64,000 nt of DNA from NCBI RefSeq assembly GCF_001748365.1, contig NZ_BDHH01000003.1:337655-401654 (forward strand), in the 5' to 3' direction. This DNA is from Fusibacter sp. 3D3. Its GTDB lineage: Bacteria > Bacillota > Clostridia > Peptostreptococcales > Acidaminobacteraceae. The notes beneath the pieces were generated by a model, which worked only from the letters and a program-made list of their open reading frames with translations, ran no database searches and was not told the DNA's origin. Within the stretch, counting starts at the first letter, position 1. Every line of letters begins with the position of its first letter. Shown here one piece after another: positions 1 through 8,401 of the stretch. The position numbers and the translations under genes are program-made.

Positions 1-1049
1 CACTTTACCAGAGAAAACAATCAACACACTTTGAAAATGATATTTTTAGGTATGTTCAATTGTCGGATTTACGGACTGACCTAATTGCTCAAGCAAGAAA
101 AAGAGCTGTACTTAGAGATGTTAATCATCCATGGAAAGATTTAAATGATTTAGAACTTCTAAAAAGTGCAGGGCTTTACAGCATAGATTATAAAAATAAT
201 GTAGAAGGATTTAATTTAGCGTGTATATTGATCTTCGGAAAAGATCAAACGATTATGTCGGTAATGCCATATCATAGAGTTGATGCCATTGTTAGGAAAA
301 TAGACTTGGACCGTTATGATGATCGTGATGACATCCGAACGAATTTGATAGAAACTTATGATCGTTTGACGGCTTTTGTCGTGAAGCATCTACCTGATCC
401 ATTTTATTTAGAAGGTGATGTCCGAATCAGTATTCGCGATAAAATATTCAGAGAGGTGATTTCAAATATTCTTATACATCGAGATTATAGCAATCCATTT
501 CCAACAAAACTTATTATTGGCGATGCTCGGATTTTGACAGAGAATGCGAATAAGCCTCACGGAAATGGTATTATTGATCCCAATAATTTTTCGCCTTATC
601 CTAAAAATCCCACCATAGCAAAAGTTTTTAAAGAGATGGGCCTTGTGGATGAACTCGGATCAGGTGTTAGAAATATTTATAAATACAGCAGTTCATATTT
701 TGGTTTTGAACCAGAGCTCGTTGAAGGCGATGTTTTTAAAATTGTTTTTAGAACAAAAGAAGCTACCACGCAAGCTACCACGCAAGCTACCACGCAAGCT
801 ACCACGCAAGCTACCACGCAAGCTAATCCCCAAGTTGAAGAACGGTTGAATTTGTTACTTGAATTTTGTAAAGAACCTAGAACAAGAGGCGAAATGCAAG
901 CATATTTAGGACTAAAAAATCGTGAATACTTTAGAAGAACAATATTAAAACCACTTCTTGAAGAGGGGAAACTGATGTTGACCATTCCTGATAGTCCAAG
1001 CAGTCCCAATCAAAAATATGTAAGTAAAAGCACAAGTGTAAACGATTAA
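1..1049 (+). CDS. AlbA/ATPase-type (RecG-like) putative transcriptional regulator, 5' end outside window
   Basis: The frame is open to the left edge: codons upstream of the first possible start (TTG at 60) still read as protein, so the gene begins before the window. The visible part has a GHKL-type ATPase region (FREVISNILIHRDYSN, then a GLVDELGSGVRNI segment), known from proteins annotated as 'AlbA_2/ATP-binding putative transcriptional regulator' or RecG-like. A (ATTQ)5 tandem repeat follows and leads to a C-terminal winged-helix-like segment. The AlbA_2 DNA-binding domain expected at the N-terminus would lie outside the window. A paralogue with the same architecture lies at 22477-23811 on the minus strand. 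The target genes are unknown. Family assignment is good; function is inferred. Confidence 0.8.
   Translation, partial: LYQRKQSTHFENDIFRYVQLSDLRTDLIAQARKRAVLRDVNHPWKDLNDLELLKSAGLYSIDYKNNVEGFNLACILIFGKDQTIMSVMPYHRVDAIVRKIDLDRYDDRDDIRTNLIETYDRLTAFVVKHLPDPFYLEGDVRISIRDKIFREVISNILIHRDYSNPFPTKLIIGDARILTENANKPHGNGIIDPNNFSPYPKNPTIAKVFKEMGLVDELGSGVRNIYKYSSSYFGFEPELVEGDVFKIVFRTKEATTQATTQATTQATTQATTQANPQVEERLNLLLEFCKEPRTRGEMQAYLGLKNREYFRRTILKPLLEEGKLMLTIPDSPSSPNQKYVSKSTSVND
762..821 (+). repeat. Five perfect 12-bp tandem repeats (GCTACCACGCAA) coding ATTQ
   Basis: Five identical copies of GCTACCACGCAA run head to tail inside the upstream regulator gene, followed by a degenerate sixth (GCTAATCCCCAA). 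The unit is a multiple of three, so copy-number change alters linker length without a frameshift. The repeat lies between the ATPase domain and the C-terminal winged helix. Confidence 0.95.
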
Positions 1050-1070
1050 TAGATGACTTAAAATAAATAA

Positions 1071-1183
1071 GACTTAGTGGACCATAAGGGCATACCCAAA
1101 AGTCTAAGTAAGGGACAGATCGCAACGAGAACAAGCTGGGTGATGGACCAAATCGTAAAACAGTATAAGGGTTATAGTAAATA
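1071..1183 (+). pseudogene. Possible short coding remnant
   Basis: After a stop at 1068-1070, about 37 codons read as ordinary protein (it includes KGQIATRTSWVMDQIV) and end at TAA. There is no good start or ribosome-binding site, and I do not recognise the family. It may be the tail of a deleted gene or chance. The rest of 1184-1245 shows nothing. Confidence 0.2.
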
Positions 1184-1245
1184 AAAAACTTTATAAACAA
1201 GGGACTTTATAAATTAGTCAAAGAAGTTTATAATAATAAAAAATA

Positions 1246-1357
1246 GTTAGCGTGTCAATAGTTAAGCAACCCTCTACCTTATGATGTCGTTTACCAGTAG
1301 TAGGCGATACTATATAGGGTAGAGGGTTTATGCGAAACTAGATTTTGACACGCTAAC
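1246..1357. repeat. Palindromic element A, copy 1
   Basis: An approximately 112-bp imperfect palindrome. The outer arms are GTTAGCGTGTCAA and its exact complement TTGACACGCTAAC. An inner stem is built from ACCCTCTACC and GGGTAGAGGGT around an asymmetric centre (TGTCGTTTAC...GGCGATA). Three related copies lie at 11824-11955, 22346-22467 and 57823-57945. It sits between the regulator and the YdbC-like gene. Confidence 0.85.
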
Positions 1358-1418
1358 CAAAAAAATATAAAATCAAGGCTTACAGCTAGTAAATTTCAAA
1401 TCAGAAAGGATCAAGACC

Positions 1419-1640
1419 ATGGCAGAAATAAAATACGAAATTACAGAAACAATAGGCGCTATCTCTGAAAACAACAAGGGATGGTCAAAAGAATTAAACC
1501 TCATCAGTTGGAACGATAGAGCCCCTAAATATGATCTTAGAGATTGGGCCCCTGAACATGAGAAGATGGGCAAGGGCATAACGCTTTCAAAGGAAGAGTT
1601 GATTAAATTAAAAGAATTACTCAATGGCTTAGATTTATAA
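1419..1640 (+). CDS. YdbC/PC4-like single-stranded nucleic-acid-binding protein
   Basis: This 73-residue protein reads like the bacterial YdbC family, which carries the fold of the eukaryotic coactivator PC4 and binds single-stranded DNA or RNA. The family-like core is the KGWSKELNLISWN strand region, YDLRDWAPEHEKMGKGITLS, and a short C-terminal helix (KEELIKLKELL). Its full length matches the family. The start ATG follows AGAAAGGATC at about the right spacing. It stands alone, about 60 bp after palindromic element A. A role in transcription or repair is inferred from the fold only. Confidence 0.75.
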   Translation: MAEIKYEITETIGAISENNKGWSKELNLISWNDRAPKYDLRDWAPEHEKMGKGITLSKEELIKLKELLNGLDL

Positions 1641-1726
1641 ACGCATGAAGTTGTAATTAATGGATAGCATAATCGGTATCCCAGTACTCGAAGTGATAAG
1701 ATGATGAAGATACGTGGAGGAACGAT

Positions 1727-2146
1727 ATGAAATTAGATTTAACAAGTCTTGAAAAAGCATTGAAATCATATGAGAATGCGCTTGGATTTGCAAAAGAGAG
1801 ATTGAATAATCCAGTTTCATCCGTTGAATCAAATGTGGTTAAAGCTGGTGTTATTCAAAATTTTGAATTCACATATGAACTGTGTTGGAAGTTTATGAAA
1901 AGATGGTTGGAATTCAATCTCATGCCTGGTCTATTGGATGGTGTATCGAGAAAAGAACTTTTCAGGCACGCTTTAGAACATAAATTGATATTAGATTTTA
2001 ATACGTGGGTAAAATATCATGAGCTTAGAAATACAACATCTCACACGTACAATTACGAGATTGCAGAAGAAATTTATGAGATGGCAGATGAATTTTTTTT
2101 AGATGCCAAACACTTATATCAGATGATTGAGGCTAAAAATGAGTAA
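1727..2146 (+). CDS. HI0074-type nucleotidyltransferase substrate-binding (HEPN-like) protein
   Basis: This 139-residue helical protein matches the HI0074 family, the partner subunit of minimal nucleotidyltransferases. The typical core is VVKAGVIQNFEFTYELCWKFMKRWLE, followed by a KYHELRNTTSHTYN segment that resembles the RxxxxxH motif of HEPN folds. The start has GTGGAGG upstream. Its stop overlaps the start of the nucleotidyltransferase gene by 8 bp, so the two are translated together. Family relatives act as toxin-antitoxin or nucleotidyl-transfer pairs; which applies here cannot be told from sequence. Confidence 0.85.
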   Translation: MKLDLTSLEKALKSYENALGFAKERLNNPVSSVESNVVKAGVIQNFEFTYELCWKFMKRWLEFNLMPGLLDGVSRKELFRHALEHKLILDFNTWVKYHELRNTTSHTYNYEIAEEIYEMADEFFLDAKHLYQMIEAKNE

Positions 2147-2450
2147 AGCAATTCACCTCACACAAGAAGAAATAGTTGAACTAAAAAGAATGCTTTCTGA
2201 GCATTTAGAAGATGAGATGGTCATATTGTTTGGTTCTAGAATCAATGGGAAGTCTCATACACATTCAGATTTAGACCTTGCAATTAAAGCGGCTGATAAA
2301 TTGTCGTGGTCAAAAATGAGTGATTTACGAGAAACCTTTGAAGATGCTTCTTTTCCATTTCGAATTGATTTCTTAGATTATCATAGAATTTCGACGGAGT
2401 TTCAAATGATTATAGATAAAACAGGCATCTTGTTTAACTACCAAATCTAA
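2139..2450 (+). CDS. Minimal nucleotidyltransferase (HI0073/MNT-type)
   Basis: This protein of about 103 residues has the polymerase-beta-type nucleotidyltransferase signature: ILFGSRINGKSHTHSDLDLAI, meaning GS followed by DLDLA, whose two aspartates bind metal. A start at 2127 is possible, but ATG 2139 is preferred because it has TTGAGG about 8 bp upstream and gives the usual overlap with the partner gene. With the upstream HI0074-like protein it forms a two-gene unit. Such pairs can be MNT antitoxin with HEPN toxin, the MNT modifying the HEPN protein; that is family knowledge, not shown here. Confidence 0.85.
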   Translation: MSKAIHLTQEEIVELKRMLSEHLEDEMVILFGSRINGKSHTHSDLDLAIKAADKLSWSKMSDLRETFEDASFPFRIDFLDYHRISTEFQMIIDKTGILFNYQI

Positions 2451-2490
2451 TGGGAGAAAATACGAATATTAAAATGAGACAGGTGATTTA

Positions 2491-4608
2491 ATGACAGAAG
2501 TGAACCGAAAAGCAGGATTAAAAACATTTGAGGGCGTCTATACCCCTACATTACTTACCATTTTAGGCGTTATACTCTATCTAAGGTTAGGCTGGGTCGT
2601 GGGAAATGTAGGGCTTATTGCTACAATAGTCATTATCGTTTTAGCCCATATGATTACACTCACCACAGCCCTATCAATGTCGTCTATGCTCACCAATATT
2701 AAAATTGGTTCTGGTGGGGCGTATGCCATCATCACGAGATCGCTTGGGCTTGAGATGGGTGGTGCAATTGGCATTCCACTTTATTTGTCTCAAACATTCT
2801 CTATTGCCTTTTATATAACGGGTTTTAGTGAACTTTGGATTACATTTTTTCCAAATCATTCTCAAGTTGCTGTTGGCATAGGCACTTGGTTTGTCTTGTC
2901 GGCAATTTCAATGAAAAGTGCCAAACTGGCTTTCCGTTTACAATATGGCATATTAGTGGCCGTAGGATTATCCTTGATTTCTTTTTTTATAGGTCCTAAT
3001 TTAAACGAAGGTTCACTTGTCTTAAAAGGGTCTTTTCAGATGAGCGAATTTTGGAAGACATTCGCTATTTTCTTTCCCGCTGTAACAGGTGTTTTAACAG
3101 GCGCAACCATGTCTGGGGATCTAGAGAATCCTAGAGAAAGCATTATTAAGGGGACACTTGCCGCTATTTTTACTGGATTTGGGGTCTATTTATTTGTTGC
3201 TTTTTGGTTTGCACATCAAGCCACACAAGAAATGTTGCTCACGGATCCTTCGATCATATTCAAATTGGCGGGGGTTAAAGGACTTATCATTGCAGGGGTC
3301 ATGGGGGCCGTGCTTTCGTCGGCACTTTCTACTTTAGTAAGTGCACCGAGGACTTTATCGGCACTTGCGGAAAACAGAGTGGTCCCCTTTAGCAATATTT
3401 TAGGGAAGCAGACGGCCAGTGGTGAACCTTTAAATGCCATAATGCTCTCATCCATCATCTCCCTAATTGTAATCGTTGCGGGGAATCTCAATAGCTTGGC
3501 AGAACTGCTTACGATGTTCTTTTTGACGACATATGGGATGATCAACATTGTCGTGTTCTTAGAACAATTTACAGGTGTTATAAGCTATAGACCTAGCTTA
3601 AAGATGACAATTCTTGTGCCAATTATGGGTGCGTTGGGTTGTCTATCCGTAATGTTGCTGATTAATCCTCTATTTACAATTGTGACATTTGTAATCATTG
3701 GTATGATCTATTCATATCTAAAGACGAAAAATTTGGTATCCCCTTGGGGAGATGTTAGAGGCGGTATATTTATATCTGTTGCAGAATGGGCTGCACAGAA
3801 AGTATCCAGCAGTCCATATCATCCGAGATTGTGGAAACCTTCAATTGCAATTCCAGTAGAAAAGCCAGAAGATTTTAAACGACTTGTAAAAATAGTGTAC
3901 AATCTCGCATATCCTTCAGGGCGGGTATATTATCTTACGTCTACAGAAAATCAGATTATGAATCAAAGTACTGAAAAAGAAATTGAAAGGGTCTTAAATC
4001 CATTAAAAGAGAAGCGCATTTTTGTTCAAAAGACGATTATTACATCTCCAGATTTTGAATCCATCATTGCACCAACGCTTCAGTGTATGAAAAGTTCATT
4101 TTTGCCGCCGAATATCGTTCTGTTTACGGTGAGTGATAATAAAGAGAAACAAGACAAACTCAAGCAGATTATAAAATCCATCCAATTTTTAAAAACCTCC
4201 TATTGTTGTCTGTGGATTCATCCCAAAATGGGATTTGGCATAGAAAATAAAATAAACCTTTGGCTGAGAAGCAAAAGTCCCAATAATGATTTAGCCGTTC
4301 TGTGTGCGTTGCAGCTTTCAAGGAACTTTGGTGCAGAACTTAACTTGTGTAGAGTTGTTCGAAATGAAGCGGAACAAGAAGAAACGGTGAAAAAAATGCT
4401 TACTTTTGTTGAAGATGCTAGATTGCCCGTTAATACGAAAGTACGTGTTCTTTTGGGGTCTTTTCATGAAAATATTGTTACGACACATGCAGATTTAAAT
4501 ATAATCGGTATGCCAGTAAGTTATGAGTCTATGATTGAAATAATAGATATTGTACCAAGTAGTGCTTTATTTGTATCATCCATAGGACATGAAGACGTTA
4601 TGTTGTAA
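2491..4608 (+). CDS. SLC12-like (Na-K-Cl cotransporter family) amino-acid/cation permease
   Basis: This 705-residue membrane protein belongs to the APC superfamily. The N-terminus (TFEGVYTPTLLTILGVILYLRLGWVVG) and the SGGAYAIITRSLG loop are typical of bacterial relatives of eukaryotic cation-chloride cotransporters. About 12 membrane segments fill residues 15-410, followed by a soluble C-terminal half of about 290 residues, as in SLC12 transporters. The substrate is unknown; amino acids or ions coupled to cations are possible. It is monocistronic: a palindromic terminator follows, and the preceding nucleotidyltransferase is 40 bp away. The start has AGGTGA upstream. Confidence 0.8.
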   Translation: MTEVNRKAGLKTFEGVYTPTLLTILGVILYLRLGWVVGNVGLIATIVIIVLAHMITLTTALSMSSMLTNIKIGSGGAYAIITRSLGLEMGGAIGIPLYLSQTFSIAFYITGFSELWITFFPNHSQVAVGIGTWFVLSAISMKSAKLAFRLQYGILVAVGLSLISFFIGPNLNEGSLVLKGSFQMSEFWKTFAIFFPAVTGVLTGATMSGDLENPRESIIKGTLAAIFTGFGVYLFVAFWFAHQATQEMLLTDPSIIFKLAGVKGLIIAGVMGAVLSSALSTLVSAPRTLSALAENRVVPFSNILGKQTASGEPLNAIMLSSIISLIVIVAGNLNSLAELLTMFFLTTYGMINIVVFLEQFTGVISYRPSLKMTILVPIMGALGCLSVMLLINPLFTIVTFVIIGMIYSYLKTKNLVSPWGDVRGGIFISVAEWAAQKVSSSPYHPRLWKPSIAIPVEKPEDFKRLVKIVYNLAYPSGRVYYLTSTENQIMNQSTEKEIERVLNPLKEKRIFVQKTIITSPDFESIIAPTLQCMKSSFLPPNIVLFTVSDNKEKQDKLKQIIKSIQFLKTSYCCLWIHPKMGFGIENKINLWLRSKSPNNDLAVLCALQLSRNFGAELNLCRVVRNEAEQEETVKKMLTFVEDARLPVNTKVRVLLGSFHENIVTTHADLNIIGMPVSYESMIEIIDIVPSSALFVSSIGHEDVML

Positions 4609-4629
4609 AGTGAATATAGTTTTTAAACC

Positions 4630-4661
4630 TATAGTCAAGACTATTAATAGTCTTGACTATA
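4630..4661. terminator. Perfect 32-bp palindrome, probable bidirectional terminator
   Basis: TATAGTCAAGACTAT is followed by its exact complement and then TTTATTTTG. It separates the permease gene from the LysR gene. Confidence 0.75.
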
Positions 4662-4683
4662 TTTATTTTGAATGATATAAAGA

Positions 4684-4698
4684 TGATACTGATAATCA
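4684..4698. promoter_or_regulatory. Fur-box-like site upstream of LysR gene
   Basis: TGATACTGATAATCA fits the 7-1-7 Fur pattern (TGATAAT-N-ATTATCA) at 12 of 14 positions. It lies 36 bp before the LysR start. A second, better site precedes the adjacent importer. Confidence 0.5.
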
Positions 4699-4734
4699 AT
4701 TTCAAGAAAAATATGAAACAGAATGAGGTTTTTA

Positions 4735-5652
4735 ATGGAAATAAAGCAGTTGGAATACTTTATAGCGGTGATTGAGTGCAAAAGCTTAAATAAAGCAGCA
4801 GAGAGGCTTTATACTTCACAGCCTAATGTGAGCAAGGTTCTAAAGCGTTTAGAGACCGAACTTGGCACTCGGCTTGTGAATAGAACTTCTAAAGGGGTGG
4901 TCTTAACCGGTTTTGGAGACCAACTTTATGAGTATTCAAAAAATATAATGAAAACCGTTAGAATTGTAGAAGAAATGGCTGAAGATGTGGTTTACGATCA
5001 ATTGAAGGTGGCTACTTTTCCGAGCAATATGATTTCAAGAATGCTTACAGATTATTATATGGGTAGGACGGATAAAGCTTTACACATTAAGTTTTTAAAT
5101 GGTACAGTTGAGAAAATTGTCGAATATGTGCACGGTTTAACGGTGAATATCGGTGTCGTTTTTTATCCTGAGCATCAAGAGCGGACCTTTAATCAGATTT
5201 TAAATAAGAAAAATTTGATTTTTCATAGGTTGAGATGCTGTAAAGTCTGTATATATGCAGGACCAGCGCATGATTTTTACAGCAAAGAAAGCCTTAAGTT
5301 TTCGGATCTGGAAAACTTGAGGTTCGTGCAGGGGAGTAAGGACTATTTCTCAATGATGGAACATGTAGAGGCACTGAGCAATGGCGTGATAAAATTGAAT
5401 CAAATAAAGCATATTATTCACACCAACAGCGATCATATGATGATGAACATGCTTAAATATTCAGACTTATGTACACTGGGAATTGATTTTATGAAACACA
5501 ACTATCATGATAATGAAATTAAGAAAATCGCAATTGAAGATTCAAATTCATGCATTAAAGTGGGTTATATGATGCGCAATGATTTACAGTTGAGTTCGAG
5601 TGAAATCGATTTTATAAGACATTTGAGGCGGCTTTTCGAAAGTGCGTTATAA
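4735..5652 (+). CDS. LysR-family transcriptional regulator
   Basis: This 305-residue protein has the classical LysR N-terminal helix-turn-helix: MEIKQLEYFIAVIECKSLNKAAERLYTSQPNVSKVLKRLE, residues 1-40, followed by the linker helix and an effector-binding domain. The start at 4735 is chosen over an in-frame ATG at 4723, because GAGG sits 7 bp before 4735 and overlaps the earlier codon. It is immediately upstream of a Nik/Opp-type ABC importer on the same strand, which it probably controls. A Fur-like site precedes it. The effector is unknown; a metal-ligand complex is a guess. Confidence 0.85.
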   Translation: MEIKQLEYFIAVIECKSLNKAAERLYTSQPNVSKVLKRLETELGTRLVNRTSKGVVLTGFGDQLYEYSKNIMKTVRIVEEMAEDVVYDQLKVATFPSNMISRMLTDYYMGRTDKALHIKFLNGTVEKIVEYVHGLTVNIGVVFYPEHQERTFNQILNKKNLIFHRLRCCKVCIYAGPAHDFYSKESLKFSDLENLRFVQGSKDYFSMMEHVEALSNGVIKLNQIKHIIHTNSDHMMMNMLKYSDLCTLGIDFMKHNYHDNEIKKIAIEDSNSCIKVGYMMRNDLQLSSSEIDFIRHLRRLFESAL

Positions 5653-5725
5653 CAAATTGTTATAACAAGGAAGTTCCAGAATTGAATTTGTGACTCGGTG
5701 AAGAGTATGATATAGTTATCCTTGT

Positions 5726-5740
5726 TGAAAATGATTATCA
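5726..5740. promoter_or_regulatory. Fur-box-like operator upstream of importer operon
   Basis: TGAAAATGATTATCA matches the 7-1-7 Fur consensus at 13 of 14 positions. It ends just before the AGGAGGA ribosome-binding site of the binding-protein gene, which suits a repressor site controlled by iron or another divalent metal. Confidence 0.65.
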
Positions 5741-5755
5741 ATTAGGAGGAACTGT

Positions 5756-7396
5756 ATGAAAATGAGTAAAAAGCATAAATCCATTTCATGGATTTTATTA
5801 ATGGTTTTGATTATAATGGCTTTGACAGGATGTAAATCTAGTGAAGTGGCAGAAGCAAAACCGGTTGAAACATCAGAACAAGAGGAAGCCGCAGTGGTTA
5901 AAGAAGTGCGTAAAGATTTAGTTTTTGTAAATTTTAGAGATATCAGAGATCTAAATCCGCACCTATACGCTGGTGAGATGTACGCTCAAGAGATGCTGTA
6001 TGAAACACTGATAACGATAACGGCTGATGGCTATGCGCCAGCACTTGCTGAAAGCTGGGAAATAAGCGAAGATGGCAAGGTGTATACTTTTAAAATGAGA
6101 GAAGGTGTTTATTTTTCTGATGGTGAAATATGCGATGCCTATGCGATAAAAGCAAATTTTGATGCGATCATCGAGAATAAAGAGCGACATACTTGGCTTG
6201 AGATGATGAACCTACTTGTGAGCGTGGAAGCACCTGATGAAAGCACTTTCAAGATAACCTTATCGGCACCATACTATCCAATGTTGACGGAACTGGGTGT
6301 TACTAGGCCGTTTGCAATGATCTCTCCAAAGGCAATGAAAGAGGGCCATACGAAGGATGGTGTGCTTGGACACATCGGTACAGGCCCATATGTTCTAAAA
6401 GAATTTAAAATAGATGAATATGCTATCTTTGAAGCTAACCCGAACTATTGGGGAGAGAAACCAGCGATTGAAACCATTACGGTTAAGGTCATCCCAGATA
6501 ATCAAACGAGAATTTTAGCGCTTGAAAATGATGAAATTGATTTGATCTATGGTAAAAATATGATTGATGCAGATACGATTAACAAGTACGCTGGCAGTGA
6601 AACTATGGAAATTGCATTATCAGAACCGACGTCTACTAGGCAGCTTTTAATGAATTCTAGTAGTCCTGTCTTAGGTGACATAGAAGTGAGAAAGGCAATT
6701 CAATATGCCACTGATAAAAAAATGCTTTCTGAGGGTATCTTTTATGGTCTTGAAAAGCCTGCTGATTTTCTCTTCGCAGAGACAGTGCCTTACTGTAATG
6801 TAGGCCTGAAAGCATATGGATATGATACAGATAAGGCGATTAGTTTGCTGGAAGGCGCAGGTTGGATTTTAGGCAGTGATGGCATCAGGGCAAAAGACGG
6901 TCAAAAATTAGCTTTTGAAATGCTTTATAATAGCAACAGCGTAACAGAAAAGACTATTTCGGAGTACCTACAATCTCAATACAGTCAATTGGGGATGGCG
7001 GTTTCCATAAAAGGTGAAGAGGAACAATCTTACAGGGACAATATGAAGGCAGGTAATTTTGATATGGTCTTTAATATCAGTTGGGGAACGCCTTATGATC
7101 CTCAATCGTCATTGGCCGCAATGCAAAGACCTGTATATGGTGATTTTGCTGCACAGCAGGGCTTGCATAACAAGGCGGAAATCGATAGCACGATTAGTGA
7201 GATTATGGTTTCAACTTCAGAAGAAGAAAGACAAAGGCTTTATTCTGAAGTGTTAACGAGTCTTCACGAGGATGCACTTTATCTACCTTTAACTTATGAA
7301 TGCAACAAAGCGATTTATAAAAAGGGCCTTGAAGGTGTTGGTTTTACACAAAGTCAGTACGAAGTTCCCTTTGCGGACATGTATTTTGCAAAGTAA
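5756..7396 (+). CDS. Nickel/peptide-type ABC transporter substrate-binding lipoprotein (system 1)
   Basis: This 546-residue protein is of SBP family 5 (NikA/OppA/CntA-like). It has a lipoprotein signal with lipobox LTGC (Cys26), then an acidic linker, then the family opening (DLNPHLYAGEMYAQEMLYETL) and a GTGPYVLKEF segment. It is anchored outside the membrane and would deliver a ligand to the two permeases encoded next. The start has AGGAGGA at good spacing. Family members bind peptides, nickel, or metal-opine metallophores such as staphylopine. The Fur-like operator favours a metal ligand here, but this is inference. Confidence 0.85.
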   Translation: MKMSKKHKSISWILLMVLIIMALTGCKSSEVAEAKPVETSEQEEAAVVKEVRKDLVFVNFRDIRDLNPHLYAGEMYAQEMLYETLITITADGYAPALAESWEISEDGKVYTFKMREGVYFSDGEICDAYAIKANFDAIIENKERHTWLEMMNLLVSVEAPDESTFKITLSAPYYPMLTELGVTRPFAMISPKAMKEGHTKDGVLGHIGTGPYVLKEFKIDEYAIFEANPNYWGEKPAIETITVKVIPDNQTRILALENDEIDLIYGKNMIDADTINKYAGSETMEIALSEPTSTRQLLMNSSSPVLGDIEVRKAIQYATDKKMLSEGIFYGLEKPADFLFAETVPYCNVGLKAYGYDTDKAISLLEGAGWILGSDGIRAKDGQKLAFEMLYNSNSVTEKTISEYLQSQYSQLGMAVSIKGEEEQSYRDNMKAGNFDMVFNISWGTPYDPQSSLAAMQRPVYGDFAAQQGLHNKAEIDSTISEIMVSTSEEERQRLYSEVLTSLHEDALYLPLTYECNKAIYKKGLEGVGFTQSQYEVPFADMYFAK

Positions 7397-7418
7397 TTTT
7401 AAAACGCAATTTTAAAGG

Positions 7419-7449
7419 AGGGCCTTCTCAAAATGGAGGCCCTATATTT
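7419..7449 (+). promoter_or_regulatory. Intercistronic hairpin after the binding-protein gene
   Basis: AGGGCCT and AGGCCCT form a 7-bp stem with an 11-base loop, followed by ATATTTT. It may partly terminate transcription or protect the upstream mRNA, giving more binding protein than permease. Confidence 0.55.
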
Positions 7450-7462
7450 TAATGGAGGGCTT

Positions 7463-8401
7463 ATGTCGTTTTATATTATCAGACGAACGATGATCTCTGT
7501 TTTGTTGATTTTGGTCGTGACGTTTGTGTGTTTTGTTTTTATCAATCTAATCCCTTCGGATCCAGCGGAAGTTGTGTTGAGAGTGAGACAGACGCCTGTT
7601 GTAACAGAAACGGCGATTGCTGAGATTCGGGCTGAACTTGGGTTAGATGATCCTTACTTGGTAAGGTACTTTAGATGGCTTAAGGATTGTATTCAACTAG
7701 ATTTTGGTGTGAGCTACGTGAATCCAACGCGCACTGTTATAGGAGAATTTGCAAGAACTTTACCTGCTACAGTGACTTTGGCATTGAGTTCACTTTTGAT
7801 TGTGATTCTTGTCAGTATTCCGACAGGCTTTTTTTGCGCTGTGTATAAAGACAGTTGGTTCGATAAGATGGCTCGTGTTTTTGTTTTCTCAACGACCTCA
7901 ATGCCAGCTTATTTGGTTGGACTTATACTAATGTGGTTTCTGAGTTATAAACTGAAATGGTTGCCTACAAGCGGCAGCGGTAGTTTTAAAAATTTGATTA
8001 TGCCGTCGATTACGGTGGCAATGACTTATATTTCTACTTATATTCGGTTGATCCGAACCAACATGCTTGAAAATATGAAGGAAGATTACGTGGCCTATGC
8101 TAAAGTGAGAGGACTAAAACCATGGCGAATTTCAGTGCTTCATATATTGAGAAATTCGCTTCAATCTTGTATTGTGGCCATAGGCATGAGCATCCCTCAA
8201 TTGATATCCGGAACGATTGTTGTGGAAAATGTATTTGCTTGGCCGGGCATTGGAAAACTCTGTATAGAATCTATTTTTAACAGAGATTACCCTATGATTC
8301 AACTTTATATTTTATTTATTGGCATCTTATTTGTTGTCTTTAATCTCATCTTTGATATTATTCAGCATGTTGCAGATCCTAGAGTTAGGAGTTTATCATG
8401 A
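7463..8401 (+). CDS. ABC transporter permease, NikB/OppB-type (system 1)
   Basis: This protein of about 312 residues has six predicted membrane segments. The N-terminus reads FYIIRRTMISVLLILVVTF, then INLIPSDPAE, as in all NikB/DppB/OppB proteins. The EAA-type loop toward the C-terminus (YAKVRGLKPWRI, then the VVENVFAWPGIG signature) contacts the ATPases. ATG 7463 is chosen because GGAGGGC lies just upstream; an earlier in-frame ATG at 7433 lies in the hairpin and has no such site. It overlaps the next permease by ATGA. Confidence 0.88.
   Translation: MSFYIIRRTMISVLLILVVTFVCFVFINLIPSDPAEVVLRVRQTPVVTETAIAEIRAELGLDDPYLVRYFRWLKDCIQLDFGVSYVNPTRTVIGEFARTLPATVTLALSSLLIVILVSIPTGFFCAVYKDSWFDKMARVFVFSTTSMPAYLVGLILMWFLSYKLKWLPTSGSGSFKNLIMPSITVAMTYISTYIRLIRTNMLENMKEDYVAYAKVRGLKPWRISVLHILRNSLQSCIVAIGMSIPQLISGTIVVENVFAWPGIGKLCIESIFNRDYPMIQLYILFIGILFVVFNLIFDIIQHVADPRVRSLS

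Noticed and set aside
762..821. Possible CRISPR-like array (direct repeats)
   Set aside because: The 12-bp units are tandem with no spacers and encode a protein linker.
643..849. Open frame inside the first regulator gene
   Set aside because: It is a frame shadow that arises from the 12-bp repeat (PRKLPRKL in another frame).
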